Of a DNA stretch of 60,000 nucleotides, positions 31,486 to 43,400 are shown piece after piece. The notes under the pieces are model-generated. The model was given only the letters and a program-made list of their open reading frames with translations. It made no database searches and was not told the DNA's origin. Source of the DNA: Prorocentrum cordatum (lineage: Eukaryota > Sar > Dinophyceae > Prorocentrales > Prorocentraceae); the NCBI GenBank assembly GCA_963575745.1, contig CAUYUJ010015726.1, forward strand, positions 1,025,449 through 1,085,448, given 5' to 3'. Position 1 is the stretch's first letter, and each line of letters begins with the position of its first letter. A program made the translations under genes and the position numbers.

Positions 31486-34400
31486 CTACTGCAGCTTGAG
31501 GGCCTTCGCGGCCCTCTCGAGCAACCCCTGCGGCATGCTCTGCCACTTGGCCTTCATGCGGCCAGCCAGCATCTTGATGCCGTGCACCTTCTTATTCCTC
31601 TCCTCCTTCGTGTACTCCGTGCTCTGAAACAGCACGCACACGAGGCCTTCGATGTACGACTGCGCCAGGGCCCCAGCCAGCTCCAGCACTTTCATATTGA
31701 GCTCCTGCTGCGTGGGCTTCTGAAACACACTGGCCACGTCCTCGTAGTGCTTAGCCATCCTCTCGAGGTCAGTCTTCTCGTCGAGGTAGCGGTCCGCCTT
31801 GCTCTCGCACACCGTCGCGCCAGCCCTCGCCAACAATTCCGTCAAGTCGTTCACGTCCTGCACGGCCTTCCACCGCAACTCTCCGTCGCCAGAACCCTGA
31901 GCCCACGTCGCAGTCGCCTCCAGTCCACTGCCCAGTGCCGTCTCCAGCAGCTTCATGGCATTGTTGCCCTGGTTGTCGACGTAGAGCTTGATGGCGTTGC
32001 TCGTCTCCTGCATGATCGCAGCACGCTCGTCCCCGCCGACATCGCGCAAGGCCTTGTCGAGCGCCTGCTTCTTCGACATCATTGTCTCCATCTTGTCCAT
32101 GGGCTCTTTGTCGCTGACGCGGCTGCCCTCCGACTCGCCGCGGCAGACCTCCACGTGGGCAGCCATGGCAGCCTTCGCTTGCACCATCGCGTTGAACGCC
32201 GTGAAGATGCTCTTGATGTTGCTGTTGGGGATGATGCCAGAGATATCGATCATCATCCCCGCGATGTTCCCGTTGTCGCTAGTCGCGTCGCTCTTGATAT
32301 CGTCCCACACGCCACTGCAGAAGTGAAGAACCGCCGCCTGGTTGTCCTGGGCAACCGCACCATCTTGAACCCCCTGGGCATCGAGGAGGATGACACGCAC
32401 GAGATTCACGTCGATCTTCCCAGTTGGCCCCTTGACGCCATCGGCCATCTTCTTCAGGAGTCCGTCCACGACCTCACGAACGCCTGCAGCTTCGATGACC
32501 GCGTTGATGTCAGCAATCGCCTTCACGCCGAACTCCTCTGCCATAATCTTGAGGGCCGCGCCGTCCTCGAAGACCTTGGTGGCGGCAGCCAGCTCCTCAC
32601 GGGCGAAGCCGTCGCCGTTCTTCTTCACGCCATTGTTGTCGAACATGCTCTCCATGATCATCCCGATGAGCCCGCTGCAACTGACCTCGAGCACGTGCGA
32701 GGAGCCCGTTCGCAATGTCGATCGAATCGTCTTGATGATGTCGATCACCTCCGTGACAATCGGATGGGGAAGCTCGAGCCCGTTGAAGTTGCGCTTGACG
32801 TTGCCAACCGCCTCGGCGCACTTGAACATCTTGGGGATCCACTCCTTGGCGCCCTGCAGGGTGCGATGCAACTCCTCGTAGAGCGGCTTCCAGTGATCGT
32901 TCAACCGGAGCACGACGCCCAGATCCGCAAGCGCGCCCTTGGTCTTCTTGGCCTGCACGGCGTAGAACTCCTCCAGCACCTCGAAGTCCACGCTGGCAGT
33001 TGGGTCGGAGAGGGCGCACATGACGCGGGGCACGTTCAGCACATCGACGGCAGCCGTCGGGACCTGGGCTTCCTCCTCAACGCCTGTCTCGAACTGGACC
33101 AGCATGGCAGTGAGCAGGCGAGCCGATGAAGCTTGACCAGACTCCACCACCATCACCGCAGGGATGATCTCCTTCAAGAGCACCGTCAGCAGCAGCGTGA
33201 ACTTGTACTCCATCGTGCCGTCGATTGTTGCCATGGACACATTGATCGGGCCGAACTCCTCCTCAGCGCGTGCCGTCATCAATTCCGTGACCTCGGTGCC
33301 TTCCAAGACCGCGTCCTCGTCGGCTGCGTGCTGACCAGCCTTGAACGGCATCATGACGGATACGAGCTCACAGATGGCAGCGTCGTCGGACTCCTCCTTC
33401 CCGAAGGCGATGACAGACGAGCACAGCCTCTTCCCAAGGAGCTTGCTCTTGATGTTGGAATCGAAATCCACCTTCGCGTCGACGAGCTTAGTCAGGGTGC
33501 CCTTCAAGTCGCCGAAGGAGTAAGTATCGTTGCCAAGGTCGCGCATCAGCTGCATGGACAACCCCACCGCCGCGATGTGATCAGAGAGGTGGTTCGCCGA
33601 CACCGCCTCGCCCCGGGCTGCCAAGCGCGCGACGCAGTCCTTCGCCCAGGCAACGTTCCTCTTCAAGTCCACGCCTGCGAACGCCTTGGACGCGGCAACA
33701 GCGGCGTGTCAGTACTCTGGAGGCTTCAAGCGGCCCTCGCTGTCGCCAAGCTGCGTCCCCGTAAGGTCGGCCACGGAGGGTGCGATTCCAGTCTTCGTCT
33801 TGTGCCTCTTCGCGCTGGGCGTTTGCAATACAGATGGGCTGTCAGCTGCAACGTCCTCGCGCTTGGCCTAAGGACCTGATGGCGCCGACTCAGGAGAAGG
33901 CCTCGCGGGCTTGGGCGTCTCTGGCACTGCAGCCCCAGGCGGCTCCGAGGCCGCTGCCACCGCGGCTGCTGGGGAGGCAGCCGCTGAAGAAGCCGCAGGG
34001 GCCGCGGCGTTGTCTCCACCATCCTCGGACCCCCCAGCATCGCTGCTGCAGTCGCCCATGGAGTCGTCGTCGTGATCGGGGTCCCCTCCTTCCACGAGGC
34101 GGCGCAAGCCCTTCGCCTTCGAAAAGTTCTTCTCCACGTGAGCCTTGATGCACTCTTTGGAGTAGGCGCTGAACTTCTTGGCCTTGGGCTGGTACTTGTT
34201 GCCGAATCTCTGCCCGTGCGCGCGTGCCCGATCATTGGACAGGTTCCCGAAGAGGGTGCTGGGCTGGGCTCTGTAGAAATTCTTCTCTGGCTTCAGAATC
34301 GGAAACTTGCGAAAGAGCCGTCTCGTCGTCGTGACCCTGAGCGTCGGTGGCTTCGCATCGTCATGTAGGACCACCACTCCGAAGGAATCCTCGCCCTTCG

Positions 34401-34815
34401 CGTTCGTCAGTCGCAACGTCATCGCCTTCGCCTGGTCGGGCAAGCAGCCGTGCTCATCCTTGAAGTCGTCGCGAGGCTGGAAGGTAAACTCCTCAGCTAA
34501 AGAACTCTCCTGGACGATCTCCTCGTAGACCTCTTCTCCTTCGAACCCTCGTTGGCTAGCGTCCGCTGTCTTGCCAGCCTTCCACTCCTCTTTCTGGGCC
34601 TTGCGCTCCTTCCATCTTGCTGGCGCCTTTGATTTCATGTGCACCAGCGCTCTGAACTCGTAGCCCGACGTCTTGGCGAAGCCCTGACACTCTCCGCACA
34701 AGTACAACTCACCGATCTTCTCGCACTGGCCCGCTGGTGCGTTCTGCTCGCAGAAGGAGCATGGACATTTCCCACGGCGGCCAGACTTGGCCACGACCGT
34801 CCCTGCTGTCGACAT
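31486..34815 (-). pseudogene. 1110-codon zinc-finger protein frame broken by TAG and TGA
   Basis: One minus frame runs from ATG 34815 to a stop at 31486. It begins MSTAGTVVAKSGRRGKCPCS, with Cys pairs CPCSFC and CEKIGELYLCGEC in the first 45 residues (a C4-type zinc ribbon). A basic region follows (RAQPSTLFGNLSNDRARAHG), then an Ala/Pro/Asp-rich linker, TAG at 33868-33870, then AKREDVAADSPSVLQTPSAK, then TGA at 33709-33711. The remaining 728 codons are open and helical (DLKRNVAWAKDCVARLAARG, EVLEEFYAVQAKKTKGALAD), with no low complexity. Neither frame nor style changes across the stops. No family is recognised. Alternatives: a recent pseudogene, two genes, short introns around the stops, or recoding. 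Confidence 0.6.
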
Positions 34816-35109
34816 CGGCAGCTTCGGCGCCAGATGTCCTCACATGCATTCACGTCTCGAAGTGAAAAAATGGGGCAACTCAAGCCCTGAAGCTATTGAG
34901 TCAACATGGTTACGGACACGATCGCTTGACTGAAACAATTGATGTGCATGTGCTGGTGGGGTCGGACCCACGCGGTGCCACCCCCATGGACTGAGCCGAA
35001 CAGAAACTTGTTGCATCGGTCCTTGGGTCCTCGGGTGTCCCTGGGCTTCCATTGTTCATCGGGTGTTCACTGCCCCTGGTCTTTCGGGGTTCCATTGGCC
35101 CGGGATCCT

Positions 35110-35560
35110 CAAGCAAGCGGGCAGGAGGAGGAGGGGGGCGACGAGGAGGGAGAGGGGGAGGAGGAGGAGGAGGGGGTGGGGTGAGGAGGCGAAAGGAGGG
35201 AGAAAGCAGGAGGAGGGATGAGGAGGGATGGGGGCAGGAGAAAGAGTGGGAGGAGACCGATGAGGAAGGTCGGGGTGGCGAGGTAGGAGGGAGGGGGCAT
35301 GGAGAAGGCAAAGGATGAAGAGGAGCAGGATGAGAAAGAGGATGCGTGAAGAGGAGGAGGGTGGGAAGGAGGAGGAGAAGGAGGAGAAGGAGGAGGAGGG
35401 AGGAACAAGGAGGATAAGCAGGGCGAGGAGGAAGAGGAAGAGGATGATGAGGAACACAACAATGGAGACGGTGAGGAGGAGAAGGAGGAGGAGGAGGAGG
35501 GGGAGAAGGAGGAGGAAGAGGAGCAGGAGGACAAGGAGGAGGGGCAGGAGCGGAGGGGGA
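35110..35560 (+). repeat. Purine-rich (GGA)n tract
   Basis: GGAGGAGG with AGGATGAGG variants. Arg/Glu ORFs on the plus strand and Pro/Ser/Leu ORFs on the minus strand are artefacts. Confidence 0.85.
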
Positions 35561-35728
35561 GTCCTCAACTGCAGAAGCGGGAGGAGGTGTGAGCCGCCAG
35601 AACCGTTTCCTGCTGCAGGGGGGCCCCAACGGCATCCCCGACAGCAGGGCACAATTCCGAACGACCCCTACCCCCTCCCTGGACTCTCTACGGCACCGCC
35701 TTCGAACGGTTCTTCGGCTCAGTCCAGA

Positions 35729-35908
35729 TCTTTTGAAACAGCGCCCCCCTGTGGCGATAACCAATTCTTTTGAAACAGCGTTCCTCCTTCTTCTCCTCAT
35801 CCTCCTCCCCCTCCTCATTATTATCCTCATCATCTTGCCTCCTCCTCATCCTCCTTCTCCTCCTCGTCATCCTCTTTCTATATTCTATATTGACGCTGTT
35901 TCAAAAGA
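35729..35908. repeat. 15-bp inverted repeats around a TCC tract
   Basis: tcttttgaaacagcg occurs at 35729-35743 and 35766-35780. Its exact inverse cgctgtttcaaaaga is at 35894-35908. The span between them is TCC/TTC-rich. This could be a small foldback element with a microsatellite inside. Confidence 0.7.
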
Positions 35909-35959
35909 TTTGATTTTTGTTCACAATCGGGGGTCGCGGCATGGCCGCAAGGCATCAAC

Positions 35960-36330
35960 GCAGACAGGTTGCCCTCGACGCGCGGCAAAGCCCGCGCCTG
36001 CTCGACACGTGGCAACGCCCACAGCCAAGAAACTCAAGAGCCCAAAGCCCGAAGAGCCCTAAGAGCCCAAAGCCCGAAGATACCCCAAAGAGCCCAAAGC
36101 CCAAAGAAACCGAGGAGCCCCAAGACACCCCCCAGGAGCCTAAAGCCCCAAGAGCCCAAAGAGTCTTAACCCCAAAGAGCGCAAAAATACCCCTCAAGAC
36201 ACCCCCAAGGGCACCGACAGCCTAAAGTCCCAAGAGCCCCAATATCCTAAAGCCCCAAGATATCCCGTAAGAGCCTACAAACCCAAGAGCCCAAAGAACC
36301 TAAAGCCCCAAGAGCCCCAAGATATCTCCT
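35960..36330 (+). repeat. 'AAGAGCCCAAAGCCC' minisatellite
   Basis: Diverged copies of a 9-15 bp unit (aagagcccaaagccc, cccaagagccc), ending just before the 77-bp satellite. Confidence 0.75.
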
Positions 36331-36394
36331 CAAGGCAGTGCCCCCCCCCAAAAAAAATTATCCTGGCGAAAGACCCAACCATAAGCAATTGTTG

Positions 36395-38128
36395 GTAACG
36401 CGTTGTGGGTGCCGCTTTCGGTGGGGCTCCATATGGGGCCACGAAGCGCTGCCTTGGATGGGGGAACCGCATGCGGACTGCGCCACCGGGGCGGGCCTTC
36501 GGTGGAGCTCCCTATGGGGCACGAAACGCTGCCCTGGGTGGGGGAACCGCATGCGAACACCCCCACTGGGGCCTTCGGTGGAGCTCCCTATGGGGCTACG
36601 AAACGCTGCCCTGGGTGGGGGAACCGCATGCGAACACCCCCACTGGGGCCTTCGGTGGAGCTCCCTATGGGGCCACGAAACGCTGCCCTGGGTGGGGGAA
36701 CCGCATGCGAACACCCCCACTGGGGCCTTCGGTGGAGCTCCCTATGGGGCCACGAAACGCTGCCCTGGGTGGGGGAACCGCATGCGAACACCCCCACTGG
36801 GGCCTTCGGTGGAGCTCCCTATGGGGCCACGAAACGCTGCCCTGGGTGGGGGAACCGCATGCGAACACCCCCACTGGGGCCTTCGGTGGAGCTCCCTATG
36901 GGGCCACGAAACGCTGCCCTGGGTGGGGGAACCGCATGCGAACACCCCCACTGGGGCCTTCGGTGGAGCTCCCTATGGGGCTACGAAACGCTGCCCTGGG
37001 TGGGGAAACCGCATGCGAACACCCCCACTGGGGCCTTCGGTGGAGCTCCCTATGGGGCCACGAAACGCTGCCCTGGGTGGGGGAACCGCATGCGAACGAC
37101 ACCCCCACTGGGGGCTTCGGCCTTCTCCGTGGAGCCCCCTATGGGGCCACGAAACGCTGCCCTGGGTGGGGGAACCGCATGCGAACACCCCCACTGGGGC
37201 CTTCGGTGGAGCTCCCTATGGGGCCACGAAACGCTGCCCTGGGTGGGGGAACCGCATGCGAACACCCCCACTGGGGCCTTCGGTGGAGCTCCCTATGGGG
37301 CTACGAAACGCTGCCCTGGGTGGGGGAACCGCATGCGAACACCCCCACTGGGGCCTTCGGTGGAGCTCCCTATGGGGCCACGAAACGCTGCCCTGGGTGG
37401 GGGAACCGCATGCGAACACCCCCACTGGGGCCTTCGGTGGAGCTCCCTATGCGCTGCCCTCCGCATGCGAACATGGGGCCGGTGGAGCTCCCTATGGGGC
37501 CACGAAACGCTGCCCTGGGTGGGGGAACCGCATGCGAACACCCCCACTGGGGCCTTCGGTGGAGCTCCCTATGGGGCTACGAAACGCTGCCCTGGGTGGG
37601 GGAAACCGCATGCGAACACCCCCACTGGGGCCTTCGGTGGAGCTCCCTATGGGGCCACGAAACGCTGCCCTGGGTGGGGGAACCGCATGCGAACACCCCC
37701 ACTGGGGCCTTCGGTGGAGCTCCCTATGGGGCCACGAAACGCTGCCCTGGGTGGGGGAACCGCATGCGAACACCCCCACTGGGGCCTTCGGTGGAGCTCC
37801 CTATGGGGCCACGAACGCTGCCCGAAATGCACCCCCACTGGGGCCTTCGGTGGAGCTCCCTATGGGGCTACGAAACGCTGCCCTGGGTGGGGGAACCGCA
37901 TGCGAACACCCCCACTGGGGCCTTCGGTGGAGCTCCCTATGGGGCCACGAAACGCTGCCCTGGGTGGGGGAACCGCATGCGAACACCCCCACTGGGGCCT
38001 TCGGTGGAGCTCCCTATGGGGCTACGAAACGCTGCCCTGGGTGGGGGAACCGCATGCGAACACCCCCACTGGGGCCTTCGGTGGAGCTCCCTATGGGGCC
38101 ACGAAACGCTGTAATGGGTGGGTGAAAC
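36395..38128 (+). repeat. 77-bp satellite, about 22 copies, open in three frames
   Basis: The unit contains cctgggtgggggaaccgcat, then gcgaacacccccactggggc, then ttcggtggagctccctatgg. It repeats every 77 bp with very few changes. Variants: one longer unit at about 37095-37150, one scrambled unit at 37447-37490, one shortened at 37812-37835. Because 77 leaves remainder 2 on division by 3, three successive units read the sequence in all three phases. All three plus frames are open for about 570-620 codons. This is not evidence of a protein. Confidence 0.95.
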
Positions 38129-38129
38129 G

Positions 38130-38215
38130 CAGAGAGGAGGGAGGAGAGGGAGGAGGAGGGAGGAGGAGGGGGAGGAGGAGGAGAGGAGGAGAGGAGGAGA
38201 GGAGAGGACGCGGGC
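38130..38215 (+). repeat. (GGA)n microsatellite after the 77-bp satellite
   Basis: Purine run directly at the satellite's end. A C-rich stretch lies at 38480-38610. From 38.6 to 40.3 kb no supported gene is seen, apart from a C run near 39680-39705. Confidence 0.85.
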
Positions 38216-40385
38216 ACCGTCTCTTCAAAACGAGGACCCAACACCACAGGATGGTTGGGAAAAACAACTGAGGAATAGCCGAGCGCCTGGCTTCCTTAGC
38301 ATATTGCTGGAAGTTGAATGTCGCCTGGGAGGGGGGAAGAACAACCGGCCACCCCGATTTTTTCTCGCGCCTCGGGGGTGGCAAACCAATACGTGTTCGA
38401 CCGGATGTCCTACGGGTGACACGTTTTGGCCCCGCTCATGGTTTACCTTTCTCCTCTCCTTCCCCCTCCTATACCCCACCTACTACTCCCTCAATAGCCG
38501 CCTCCTCCTCCTCCTCCTCCCCCCCCCTAGCCCCCCCTGATCTCACTCCCCTTCCTCCCCCCCGCCCCCCCCGCCCACCTGCCATTTCCCCCCCCCCCTC
38601 GCCCTTTGAGTTCTGAAAGGGCCCTCTTCCCCCTATGACCAGCATAGAGTGCGAGGGGGGACGGAGCGAGCAGCGACTCGCAAGCGCGCGCGTCCCATGA
38701 GGTGCGAACCTCACCCTCCTCACCTCTGGGTGTCTCGAGGGTCCGAGTACTTGCCTACATTACAGAAAGGGAAATCTAGCTACCCCGCCGACTTGCATCA
38801 GTTAAACAGAAGGAAATTTGCCATATTAAATTTTCTCTGCAGGTCGTACTGGGTTTCGGAGAGGGAAATTGCATTATCTAAATGTCCCTCTCCTCTTTGC
38901 TTTTTTTCCATCAGACGCGTGTTTTTTTCCCCTGCTGGCTCCTCCTGGGCTTGCGAGAGGGAAGAACGCAGGTTGGATGTTCCCCCATCATGCTTTCTAC
39001 TTTGTGACAAGGAAAAACACAAACGGACATGTCCCCCTGAAGCTCCTGTACAGCGAGGCGCCTGAAACCGTTTCGCCCTAGAGCAATCGCAAGAGGTAGG
39101 GCATGGAAAGTACGGCAGAAGGGAGTAGCAGCAGGTGGCTGGGCAATGCAAGTGGGCGCGTGTCAGGTCCGCCCAAGCTCCTCGAGGAGTCGCAGGGTTC
39201 CCTCAGGGATCGATTGAGGCATCCTGGGGGGGCCTGATGGGGGCTGGCCTCATGAGGCTCTCTGGTGCGCTTTTGGGAAGCTTTACAGCAAGTTCTTGGG
39301 ATTTGGGCCAACAATCCCCTGGTGAGACTTTTGGGTGGTGTGAGGGGGTCGCGAAGGCCCTCTCGGAGACCTCCTGGGGGTCTGATGCGAGCGCGTGAAA
39401 GCCGCCCCAGGGCACTTGTGGAGGACCCTACTGCCTCGTATGAGGTGGGTGGTTCTTCCCCCTGTGAATGACCCCATGGAAGCTCGTTGAGGGCGTTGCA
39501 TGTGCCCTTGGGAAGCGTTCTGAACCATTTCCTGAGGTCGTGTGAAGCGCTTTTGGTGGGCTATAAATGCCCAACGAAGCCATAAGAAGGACCGCGAGTT
39601 AGCGTGCGGAGGTCCTCCGAGGCCCATTGAAGCCCCTCCCCCATGAGCGCCCTGAAGACTGGTCATTTCCCACCCCCGCCCCCCCCCCCCCCCCCCCCCC
39701 CACCCCCCACCACCCACGCACGCGGGCGTCAAGGACTTCCAATGGCCCACATGGGATTGTCGTGAGTGTTCTTCTGGGTGCCTATGGGGGCCTACTTAGA
39801 TCGTCCCTGGGCTCACTTGGTGACAACGATTGTTACATGGCCAAAATGCCGCCCAGTGCGCGCCACATCTAACCATTGTGAGCCCACCTGAAGGGGGGTC
39901 TCTGAATAGTTCGGTTGGCGTGGGGGTCGGCGGAACAGCAATCACGATATTCACACGTAGGCGCAAAGAGGATGAGACATGGTGGATGCGACACTTCGCG
40001 CGGCTGCAATAGCCCGCGAGTCCAACAATAATGCCCTCCAAGAGCTTCAACACGCGCAGCGATATTGTCTTAAGAGTGCAGCAATAGTGCCCCAAGACCA
40101 TAGCAGCAGCACCTCCAAGAACCCCAAGAGGCCCCGCAATAGTGCACCACCCCAGGAGATCCAAGACACGCCCCCACCAAAGAGCCCCAATATGCATCCC
40201 AAGAGGTTGGCCAATAGTGCCACGAAGCACCGAAAGACACGGCACAGAGAGGCCCCAAAGTGTCCCACGGCAAAGCCCAGTAAGGGCTCTTCCGTCTCCT
40301 TCTTCCTCATCCTTCTCCTCGTGCAAAGCTAAGTGGATCAAGCATCTGTCTGTGTTTTGGTACAGCACGCAACTTGCGCTGCAAA

Positions 40386-42608
40386 TCAAGGTGCATCGAG
40401 CGGCTCGTCGGGCTCGCCTTCACGGCGCCCGCGCTCCATGGCGAACAGATCGCCGATCCCAGACGTGTCCGCCAGGGCTCGCCTGGCGTTCTGCCTGCCC
40501 CCAAGCGGTAGAGGGCAAGCGTGCGCATGGGCCCAGTGAGAACCCATGTCATCGCCCCAAGACTTCTGCAGCCACAGCATCAGGGCCCCGAGTGGTCGGC
40601 CCTGAGCAGCCTTGTGAACTAAAGGCGATGGCCGCGCCGTCCTGGTGAGCCTGCATTTAGGCCCATGTCTGGGGCAGTGTGCCACGAAGTCGTTCTTCTT
40701 GGCGGAGTATTGGATGGTGCCGAAGTGCGTTGCTAATGTGATGTCTGCTGGTGCTGCGGGACCGCGATGCGCTGGGGGTGGCTCAGGAGGCAGCGGCGGA
40801 GGCGCGTCGCCGTCCACGACTTCATCTGCTGGGCCTGGGGGCTCCTCCACCACGCCGCCGTCATATCCATGTCCATCGTCACCATCTCCACCATGAGCTG
40901 ATACCGCATCCACCTGGTCCGAAAGTACGTCATCGCCATAGTCACTAGGATATGGTTCCTCAGTGTGCGCTCTGGAAGATGGTGTTGCCCAGCCGTCGTA
41001 CGAGGGCGCAAATGAGTCAGCATCGCTCTTGTCATCGCCGTGGTCGCTCAGGCCGTGCTCCACCTCAGGCTCGAGGTCATCCACCTGGTCGTCGTTGCCG
41101 TCAGGCTGGTCATCCTCGGGGTCGTCAATGCCGTCGAGCTCGTCACCCCACCCATTAGCGTCATGCCGTTTCCGTTTTCTCTTGGGGTTTGGCCAATGTC
41201 GGCTGAACTCCCGATCGTCTGAGATGCGTTTGACCACTAACTGCGATGGTCGGAGTGGTAGAACAGGCCTCGTCGACGATTGCACCATCATAAGAGACAG
41301 CGTGAAATCACCTGGCCTTGAAAAGAAGTGGTGCAAGTTGAATGCCACGTCGTAGTTAGTGAGGTAGTCGTCCAAGCAGTTCAGAACGATGGCCCCGTCG
41401 TCAAGCACGTCATCGTAGGATGGCAAGCACTGTCGGTAAGTTGGCCGGAAAGGGCTCAAGTACATCAAGCCGACATGCATATACGTCTGGAAGTCACCAA
41501 AGGCGTCGCCGTCCATACCTGCATCGTCTGGCTCGGCGCTGTGACTGATCGGGTGGTCCGCTTGGTAGAGTAGGTGCACAACGATGTTGCAATTGATCAG
41601 TGCGCCCTTCACGACTTGATCTTTGCAGAAGAACTTGATACCCCTATCGACCCATTTCTTGAACTTGAAAACTAGATCACCGTTCTCACCGCATAAGCAA
41701 ACCCCAGCATCGAGGCATGATGGCTTAACATTCGACTTCTTCTTCTCCTCCTCGAACGTCTCCTGTGCAGAATGCGTCTTCTCATTGTGAATGTCATTAA
41801 AATACTGCACGAGCTTGCCCTTGACAACTGCATAGCCTGGGGTGGCAAGTAGAGAGACCATCCTGGGAATTATCTTCCTGACTGGGCAGAAGTACTCCAG
41901 CACATATGAACCACCAGAATGCGGGCGAGCCACGAGACCATCCACCAGAGGAGCCAGCATCGGCAACGCAGCGATGAAGTCGGACACGTGCTGCATGCCA
42001 ATCGCAGCCCTCCACTTCGACAACCGCATGGCCTTGTCATGAGTGGCTCGTCCCCTGACTCGCCTCATGAGGTAATGGTTGGCCTTGTGCTCATGTGCTC
42101 TCGCCGCGGACTCGTTGACGGGGATGCCGAGGGTAGCGAGGGTGGACGTGCGCCCATGCACGCTCAAAGCAGCCATCGATGCCTCTGCCCTCTTCTGCGC
42201 CTCCCCGATTCTCATCAGCTTGGAGATGTCAGACGAAACGGTGCCGAAGGATTGCTTGCCCTCTCGATGCAAGGAGGTTGCGACCCTGCCAGCTCGATGG
42301 AGATCTGCCCGTTCTTCTCGAGAAAGCGCTCGGTAGGCCGCCGCTGCCGCCTGCCGGACAACCTTGCCGACGACCTTCGCCCGAGCTGCAACGAATGACC
42401 TCCAAGCTCCTCCTCCGCCCCGTCTTCTCTTGCCTGCACTGCCGTCGCCACATCCTGACTGTTGCTGTGGTTTGGATGTCCGACCCCCTCGCTTGAAACA
42501 CCCAGCAGGCTGCAGAATGCGAGACTCTCTCGTAGATGCCCTTCTCAATGTAAACCTCGAGCTAGTGATATCAAGCGTGGGCCTCGTAGACTGCAAAGAC
42601 GTTGCCAA
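40386..42608 (-). pseudogene. Transposase-like gene, C-terminal part
   Basis: A minus-strand frame of 740 codons ending at a normal stop. Coherent protein starts around residue 70: VVRQAAAAAYRALSREERAD, HRAGRVATSLHREGKQSFGT, NESAARAHEHKANHYLMRRV, LVARPHSGGSYVLEYFCPVR, CLDAGVCLCGENGDLVFKFK and LDDYLTNYDVAFNLHHFFSR. An Asp/Glu-rich acidic linker (DELDGIDDPEDDQPDGNDDQ) and a Pro-rich stretch follow, then DITLATHFGTIQYSAKKNDF, CPRHGPKCRLTRTARPSP (Cys/His) and an LFAMERGRREG tail. The first about 60 residues are probably another frame (LEVYIEKGIYERVSHSAACW). The family resemblance is to large multicopy dinoflagellate proteins downstream of a transposase-like core. That is recollection, not a search. 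Confidence 0.55.
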
Positions 42609-42623
42609 TACTTGCCTCCTGAC

Positions 42624-43400
42624 CTACGCGCTGCGGTTCTCAAGGATCACGGTCGAGGTCTTGGAGGCCATCACGACGAGACCCAATTCGTGCAACGCTT
42701 GCTCGCCCGTTAACCCACCAGGCTGGTCCTTGTAGTACTCGATGAATTCGTCACTGAACTGGTCGCGGCTGGACCTGCACGACGCAAGTAAGCTGTCCTC
42801 AAGCCCGACGTTGTCCAAGCGCAAGAACAACTTGAACGGAGACTGGGCGCCAATCGCAGCTCCGAGTTGATATGCGCAACAACCTTGCCTGGCTAACTGT
42901 TTGCACAACATGGTCTGGATCTCAAGCGTCATGTGGTCCTCGGGAAGGCAGTCTACCTCCAAAGGCTTCGAGATTTTGTTTTGGAAATGTTGGCAAAGCA
43001 CTCCTGCTCCAAAGTCTGCCTCGCCACGCTCATCAGCGGCCAGTTCCTTCCCCCTAGCACCGCGGCGTTCCCGACCTGCGCGAGCAGGGCGCTGTCCTGC
43101 TTCATCTCCCACTCCTCGCTGGCCATCTCCAACTCCATCTTCAAGAACATCTTGATGGGGCCCAACACCGATCTGAAGAACAGAAGCTCGATCGATGGCC
43201 CCGTGACGAGCCAGTCGCGAGCTTGGCCACGGAAAGCCTTGCCCTGGTCGGCGAAGACTTTGCGGGGGTGATCAGGCTTCTTCGCCTGTGCCGCAGGCGC
43301 TGCCTCAGGGACCTGGCCGCCCGCGTCGTCGGGGGCCTGCTCTGCCTCGGCGACGCCCCCCTGGTGATCGTCATGCTGCTCGTCCACCAACGCCAATGGG
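42624..43400 (-). pseudogene. Transposase-like gene, middle part (two frames)
   Basis: First frame: acidic and Ala-rich, then SIELLFFRSVLGPIKMFLKM, MASEEWEMKQDSALLAQVGN and RQTLEQECFANISKTKS. Sense then moves by one frame to KPLEVDCLPEDHMTLEIQTM, LCKQLARQGCCAYQLGAAIG and SFKLFLRLDNVGLEDSL-like helical sequence, ending at TAG 42624. The slip lies near 42.97 kb. This is a helical connector with no recognisable active site. Confidence 0.5.

Noticed and set aside
31432-33129. 565-codon plus-strand ORF rich in Leu/His
   Set aside because: Antisense shadow of the 728-codon minus-strand frame; typical antisense composition in GC-rich coding DNA.
36338-38271. Three overlapping 570-620 codon ORFs as possible repeat proteins
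   Set aside because: The 77-bp period forces identical text in all three frames, so none is favoured as coding.
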